DNA of 9,639 nt from an uncultured Bordetella sp. Lineage in GTDB: Bacteria; Pseudomonadota; Gammaproteobacteria; Burkholderiales; Burkholderiaceae_B. Position 1 is the stretch's first letter. The number at the start of each line of letters is the position of its first letter. Shown in pieces: positions 6,293 to 9,639 of this stretch. The notes beneath the pieces were generated by a model. It worked only from the letters and a program-made list of their open reading frames with translations, was not told the origin of the DNA and did not search any database. Location of the stretch: the NCBI GenBank assembly GCA_937881145.1, contig CALGFL010000162.1, positions 1 to 9,639 of the forward strand, given 5' to 3'. Position numbers and translations under genes: made by a program.

Positions 6293-7068
6293 TTCCGGAT
6301 GTCGCGCTGCCCCATGCCATCGAAACCCGCGCGCTCGGCGTGCGGATGGGCGGCCGCAAGATCCTGCACGAGGTCGACCTGGCTTTCGGGCGCGGCCGCT
6401 GGACCAGCATCGTCGGTCCCAACGGCGCGGGCAAGTCGACGCTGCTCAAGGCTTTGGCGGGGTTGTTGCCGCGCGAAGGCGCGGTGCGGCTTTGCGGCCT
6501 TGCGCAGGATGCAGGGGCGCGTCAACGGGCCCGTCATCTCGCATGGCTGGGCCAGGGGGCGGAGGCCGCCGACGACCTCACGGTGTACGACATCGTCATG
6601 CTGGGCCGCCTGCCGCATCAATCCTGGCTGCGTCCGTCTTCGCAAGCCGACCGCGAGGCGGTGCGGCAGGCGCTGGACTCGATGCAGGCCTGGGACAGTC
6701 GCGCGCGCAGCCTGGGCGGCCTGTCCGGCGGCGAGCGCCAGCGGGTGTTGCTGGCGCGGGCCCTGGCGGTGCAAGCGGACATATTGCTGATGGACGAGCC
6801 GCTGGCCAATCTCGATCCGCCGCACCAGGCCGACTGGCTGCGCCTGGTGCGCGGCCTGGTCGCGCAGGGCAAGACGGTGATCAGCGTGCTGCACGAGATT
6901 TCGCTGGCCCTGCATGCCGACGACATCGTCGTGATGGCGCAGGGGCGCGTTCGCCATCAGGGTTCATGCCAGGCGAACCGAGCGCACAGGGCCGTCGAGC
7001 AGGTCTTTGACGAACGCGTACAGATACGACAGGTCGGCGAGCAGTGGATCTGCCTGCCGCGTCTTTGA
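6289..7068 (+). CDS. btuD: BtuD, cobalamin ABC transporter ATPase
   Basis: ATP-binding subunit that powers BtuC; 259 aa, cytoplasmic face of the inner membrane. All ABC motifs are intact: Walker A GPNGAGKS at 43-50, a Q-loop glutamine in GQG at about 89, signature LSGGE at 145-149, Walker B ILLMDEP at 165-171 with catalytic Glu170, D-loop ANLD at 173-176, and switch His202 in VLHE. The spacing fits the FepC/BtuD group. A less conserved tail of about 40 residues follows the nucleotide-binding core, as is common in this group. The ATG overlaps the btuC stop (ATGA) and has AAGGGGG four bases upstream, so subunits C and D are probably made in coupled amounts. The B12 role is inferred from the operon; alone it could equally be a siderophore ATPase. 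Confidence 0.94.
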   Translation: MIPDVALPHAIETRALGVRMGGRKILHEVDLAFGRGRWTSIVGPNGAGKSTLLKALAGLLPREGAVRLCGLAQDAGARQRARHLAWLGQGAEAADDLTVYDIVMLGRLPHQSWLRPSSQADREAVRQALDSMQAWDSRARSLGGLSGGERQRVLLARALAVQADILLMDEPLANLDPPHQADWLRLVRGLVAQGKTVISVLHEISLALHADDIVVMAQGRVRHQGSCQANRAHRAVEQVFDERVQIRQVGEQWICLPRL

Positions 7069-7081
7069 ATAGGAGAACCTC

Positions 7082-7651
7082 ATGCAAATCGAAACCCCCC
7101 CGACCGATAAACCCTACGACAAATCCGAAGGCGAACGCCGCGGCCTGCTCATCGTCAATACCGGCGACGGCAAGGGCAAGAGCACGGCCGCTTTCGGCCT
7201 GGCCATCCGCGCGCACGGCCGCGGCAAGCCGGTCAAGATCTTCCAGTTCATGAAGGTGCCCACGGCGCGCTTCGGCGAACACCGCACTTTTGAAAAATTG
7301 GGCTTGCCTATCGAAGGGCTGGGCGACGGCTTCAGCTGGAAGAGCAAGGATCTCGAACGGTCCGCGCAGATCGCGCGCGACGGCTGGCAGAAGGCGCGCG
7401 CCGCGCTGTTGAGCGGCGAACATTTCCTGGTGGTGCTGGACGAGGTCACCTATCCCCTGGTCTATGGCTGGATTGCGCTCGAAGAAGTGCTGCAGGCTTT
7501 GCGCGAGCGGCCGGCGCATGTGCACGTGGTGCTGACCGGCCGCCGTTGTCCGCAGGAGATCATCGACATGGCCGACACGGTGACCGAAATGACGCTGATC
7601 AAGCATGCCTTCGATCAGGGCATTCCCGCCCAGCGCGGCATTGAGGATTGA
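7082..7651 (+). CDS. cobO: CobO/BtuR, corrinoid adenosyltransferase
   Basis: Transfers the 5'-deoxyadenosyl group of ATP to cob(I)yrinic acid diamide or other cob(I)amides, making the adenosyl form needed by the later enzymes. The 189-aa protein is of the CobA/CobO/BtuR type, not PduO or EutT. It has the P-loop GDGKGKS at 28-34, FQFMK at 55-58, GFSWKSKD at 83-90, VVLDEVTYPL at 117-126, LTGRRCPQEIIDMADTVTEM at 151-170, and the family C-terminus KHAFDQGIPAQRGIED. Length is usual. It is separated from btuD by 13 nt that hold the strongest ribosome site of the operon (AGGAGA at 7071-7076), so it may be translated independently of the transporter genes. Its TGA overlaps the cbiB ATG by one base. 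Adenosylating imported corrinoids fits its place straight after the importer. Confidence 0.96.
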   Translation: MQIETPPTDKPYDKSEGERRGLLIVNTGDGKGKSTAAFGLAIRAHGRGKPVKIFQFMKVPTARFGEHRTFEKLGLPIEGLGDGFSWKSKDLERSAQIARDGWQKARAALLSGEHFLVVLDEVTYPLVYGWIALEEVLQALRERPAHVHVVLTGRRCPQEIIDMADTVTEMTLIKHAFDQGIPAQRGIED

Positions 7652-8637
7652 TGAGCCAGTTCTGGGTCATGCCATGGTCGGGTGGGGACGCGCGGGTCTT
7701 CGTGCCGGCGTTGGTTCTGGCCTTTCTGGTCGATCGCGCATGGGGCGAGCCTGCCGGCGCCCGGCACCCGGTCGCGTGGATGGGCCGCTATCTGACGGCG
7801 GCCGGCAGGCGTTTCGCGCCGCGCGGCGACGGACATGGCCGGGTGGATTGCCGCGCGTTTGTCTTGGGGATGCTCTTCTGGTGCCTCGGGGCGTTCGTGA
7901 TGCTGGGCTTGGCAATGGCATTGCAGGGCCTGCTGCTGGCCGGCCCCGGCTGGTTTGCCGCCGTGGGCTTGGCCTTATTGTTCAAGCCCATGTTTGCCTG
8001 GGCCATGTTGAGCGGTGAAGTGCAGGCCGTGGAAGAGGCCTTGGCCGAGTCCGTGCCGGCCGGCCGCGCGCGCCTTTCGCACCTGTGCAGCCGCGATGTG
8101 CGCGGGTTCGACGCGGGGCAGGTGCGCGAAACCGCCATCGAGAGCCTGGCTGAAAATCTCAACGATTCCGTGGTGGCTCCCGTTTTCTGGTTCGTTCTTT
8201 TCGGCCTGCCGGGGGCCGCCTTGTACCGCTTTGCCAATACGGCCGATGCCATGTGGGGTTACATGGGCATGCGCGGCGGACGCGACTGGACCTGGGCCGG
8301 CAAATGGGCCGCGCGCATGGACGACGTGTTGTCTTGGCTGCCTGCCCGATTGACGACGGCGTTGCTGGTGGGCGTGGCTGCGCGCCGTTTTTCCTGGTTC
8401 GCCTTGCGCCGCGACGCCGGCCGCACGCCGTCGCCCAACGGCGGCTGGCCGATGACGGCAATGGCCCTGGCCCTGGGCGTGCGCCTGAGCAAGCCGGGCG
8501 TCTATGCCCTGAATGCGCGCGGCGCAAGTCCTGGCCCGCAAGATACGGCGCGCGCGATCCGGTTGGCGGGGCATGCCGTGCTGGGCCTTCTGGCGTTGGC
8601 AGTGTGCGCGCTCGGGTTCGCCAAGGGGGCGGCATGA
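7651..8637 (+). CDS. cbiB: CbiB (CobD in Pseudomonas naming), adenosylcobinamide-phosphate synthase
   Basis: Integral membrane enzyme that joins (R)-1-amino-2-propanol phosphate to adenosylcobyric acid. The 328-aa chain shows the family blocks HPVAWMGR (39-46), SRDVRGFDAGQVRETAIESL (147-166) continuing to AENLNDSVVAPVFW (167-180), YRFANTADAMWGY (192-204), and SPNGGWPMTAMALALGVRL (261-279) followed by KPGVYALN. Hydrophobic segments at about 16-28, 70-97, 101-120, 174-191, 233-246 and 304-324 fit several membrane spans. The ATG at 7651 forms TGATG with the cobO stop and has GAGGA three bases upstream. A TTG one codon earlier is in frame but would sit on the ribosome site. Its stop overlaps the next gene, which supplies its co-substrate. 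The name CobD is also used for the unrelated decarboxylase of Salmonella, so the symbol can mislead. Confidence 0.95.
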   Translation: MSQFWVMPWSGGDARVFVPALVLAFLVDRAWGEPAGARHPVAWMGRYLTAAGRRFAPRGDGHGRVDCRAFVLGMLFWCLGAFVMLGLAMALQGLLLAGPGWFAAVGLALLFKPMFAWAMLSGEVQAVEEALAESVPAGRARLSHLCSRDVRGFDAGQVRETAIESLAENLNDSVVAPVFWFVLFGLPGAALYRFANTADAMWGYMGMRGGRDWTWAGKWAARMDDVLSWLPARLTTALLVGVAARRFSWFALRRDAGRTPSPNGGWPMTAMALALGVRLSKPGVYALNARGASPGPQDTARAIRLAGHAVLGLLALAVCALGFAKGAA

Positions 8638-9639
8638 TGCGCGTGCATGGTGGATCCGACGCGCAGGGCGTGCCGCGCTGGGATTTTTCGACCAATGCCA
8701 ATGCCTGCGGGCCTTGCCCGGCGGTGGCCGCCGAACTGCGCGAAGCCGACATCGGCCGCTATCCCGATCCCGGCTATCGCGCGTTGCGCGGCGCCCTGGC
8801 CGCGTTTCATGGCGTGGCGCCGCGGCGCGTGATCGTGGCCGCCAGCGCCAGCGAATTCATCATGCGCATCACAGCCTGCCTGGCACGCGCGGGCGGGCAG
8901 CGCGTATGGCTACCCGCGGCGGCCTACGGCGAATATGCCCATGCGGCCCATGCCTGGGGCCTTGCACGCGTGGACGATCCGGTCCAGGCGGATCTGTGCT
9001 GGCTGTGCGAACCCGCCAGTCCAACAGGCGCGGCCGAGCCGCAATGGGAAGCCGTGATTCGGCGCGATGCCGTCGTGGTCCTGGACCGGGCCTATGAACC
9101 CTTGCGGCTCTCGGGCGCGAGCCTGCTGCGCAGCGAAGACGCCGATCGCATATGGCAGCTGTGGTCGCCCAACAAGGCGCTGGGCATGACCGGCGTGCGC
9201 GGTGCCTACGCCATCGCGCCATTGCATGCGCAGGCGTGGATCGATCGTCTCGAGCAACAGGCGCCCGCATGGGCCTTGGGCGCACACGCGGTCGTCATGC
9301 TGCAAGCCTGGACGCAGGCCGAAACGCAGGCATGGCTCGCGCAAAGCCGCGCCACGCTGCGCGCGTGGAAAGCGGCGCAGCAGGATCTGCTCGGGGCATG
9401 GCCGAGCCTGCCCAGCGATGCGAATTTCTTCTGCATGCGGGCCGAGCTGGATGCCGGTTTCTTGCGCTCGCGCGGCATCAAGCTGCGCGATGCGACATCC
9501 TTCGGTTTGCCGGGCCTGTGGCGCTTGAGCGTGCAGCCGCCGGCGGCGCAGACCGCCCTGCGCGATGCGCTCGACGCGGCGGGCGCCTCGCGAGAGCCGG
9601 GCCGCCCCAAGCGAGCGATCCCCCTCGGGGGGACGGCGC
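8634..9639 (+). CDS. cobC: CobC, PLP-dependent L-threonine-O-3-phosphate decarboxylase (3' end outside window)
   Basis: The frame is open from 8634 to the window edge (335 codons), so it is partial at the 3' end. It reads as a fold-type I PLP enzyme of the CobC (Salmonella CobD) group, which makes aminopropanol phosphate from threonine phosphate for CbiB. HGG near the N-terminus (5-7), DFSTNAN (17-23), RYPDPGYRALRGALAAFHGV (42-61), VVLDRAYEP (147-155), the PLP-lysine motif SPNK with Lys181, Arg189 and WRLSVQ with Arg297 are in family order. Two blocks deviate: the usual GNG[E/S]ES-like segment reads ASASEF, and NPNNPTG reads EPASPTG, putting Ser at the PLP-contacting Asn. Start choice: the ATG at 8634 overlaps the cbiB stop (ATGA) and AAGGGGG lies just upstream; the next codon (8637) is also ATG. 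The last 17 or so codons read through a GC-hairpin repeat. A related aminotransferase is possible, but context favours CobC. Confidence 0.85.
   Translation, partial: MMRVHGGSDAQGVPRWDFSTNANACGPCPAVAAELREADIGRYPDPGYRALRGALAAFHGVAPRRVIVAASASEFIMRITACLARAGGQRVWLPAAAYGEYAHAAHAWGLARVDDPVQADLCWLCEPASPTGAAEPQWEAVIRRDAVVVLDRAYEPLRLSGASLLRSEDADRIWQLWSPNKALGMTGVRGAYAIAPLHAQAWIDRLEQQAPAWALGAHAVVMLQAWTQAETQAWLAQSRATLRAWKAAQQDLLGAWPSLPSDANFFCMRAELDAGFLRSRGIKLRDATSFGLPGLWRLSVQPPAAQTALRDALDAAGASREPGRPKRAIPLGGTA
9601..9639 (+). repeat. GC-rich hairpin word at the right edge (possible dispersed repeat or terminator)
   Basis: CCCCAAGCGAGCGATCCCCC followed by TCGGGGGGACGGCGC fills the last bases. TCCCCC (9619-9624) and GGGGGA (9628-9633) make a perfect 6-bp stem on a TCG loop. 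I associate this wording with short repeats often found at gene ends in Bordetella-like genomes, but I cannot verify this by search. Here it lies in the open cobC frame, so it may encode an extra C-terminal tail or mark the end of the gene or operon just past the window. Confidence 0.45.

Noticed and set aside
1..9639. CRISPR array, tRNA, insertion sequence, toxin-antitoxin or phage genes
   Set aside because: No regularly spaced repeats, tRNA-like folds, transposase motifs or small toxin-like genes were seen; essentially all the sequence is accounted for by the vitamin genes and the B12 leader.

Overview
The window is very GC-rich and reads as a beta-proteobacterium of the Alcaligenaceae type (Bordetella/Achromobacter-like). 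This rests on codon use, the gene order, the sequence character of ThiG, BtuB and BtuF, and a GC-rich hairpin word at the right edge that I associate with these genomes. No sequence search was possible, so the assignment is an inference.

Layout: two thiamine genes, thiG and thiD, run leftward on the minus strand (positions 1640 down to 4) and overlap by one base. A 303-bp divergent spacer (1641-1943) follows. It holds a plus-strand TATAAT promoter element, a nearly complete cobalamin (B12) riboswitch and a hairpin expression platform. From 1944 to the right edge, eight genes run rightward almost without gaps: btuB, cobU, btuF, btuC, btuD, cobO, cbiB and cobC. Five of the seven junctions are stop/start overlaps (ATGA or TGATG). 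The other two have 13-nt gaps with no terminator. The last gene, cobC, is open to the window edge.

The plus-strand genes form one B12 scavenging and finishing pathway. BtuB takes corrinoids across the outer membrane with TonB energy. BtuF binds them in the periplasm, and BtuC and BtuD carry them through the inner membrane. CobO adenosylates the cobalt. CobC makes aminopropanol phosphate, and CbiB attaches it to adenosylcobyric acid. CobU phosphorylates and guanylylates adenosylcobinamide to give the GDP-activated intermediate for lower-ligand attachment. No corrin-ring synthesis gene lies in the window. The operon is most simply explained as repressed by its own end product through the riboswitch.

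No previously undescribed defence or mobile system is visible. The points most worth checking are: the reuse of one complementary word by the riboswitch aptamer and its platform; a near-symmetrical -10 box that may serve both divergent operons; a CobC with an unusual PLP-binding segment; and its C-terminal frame running into a GC-hairpin repeat.
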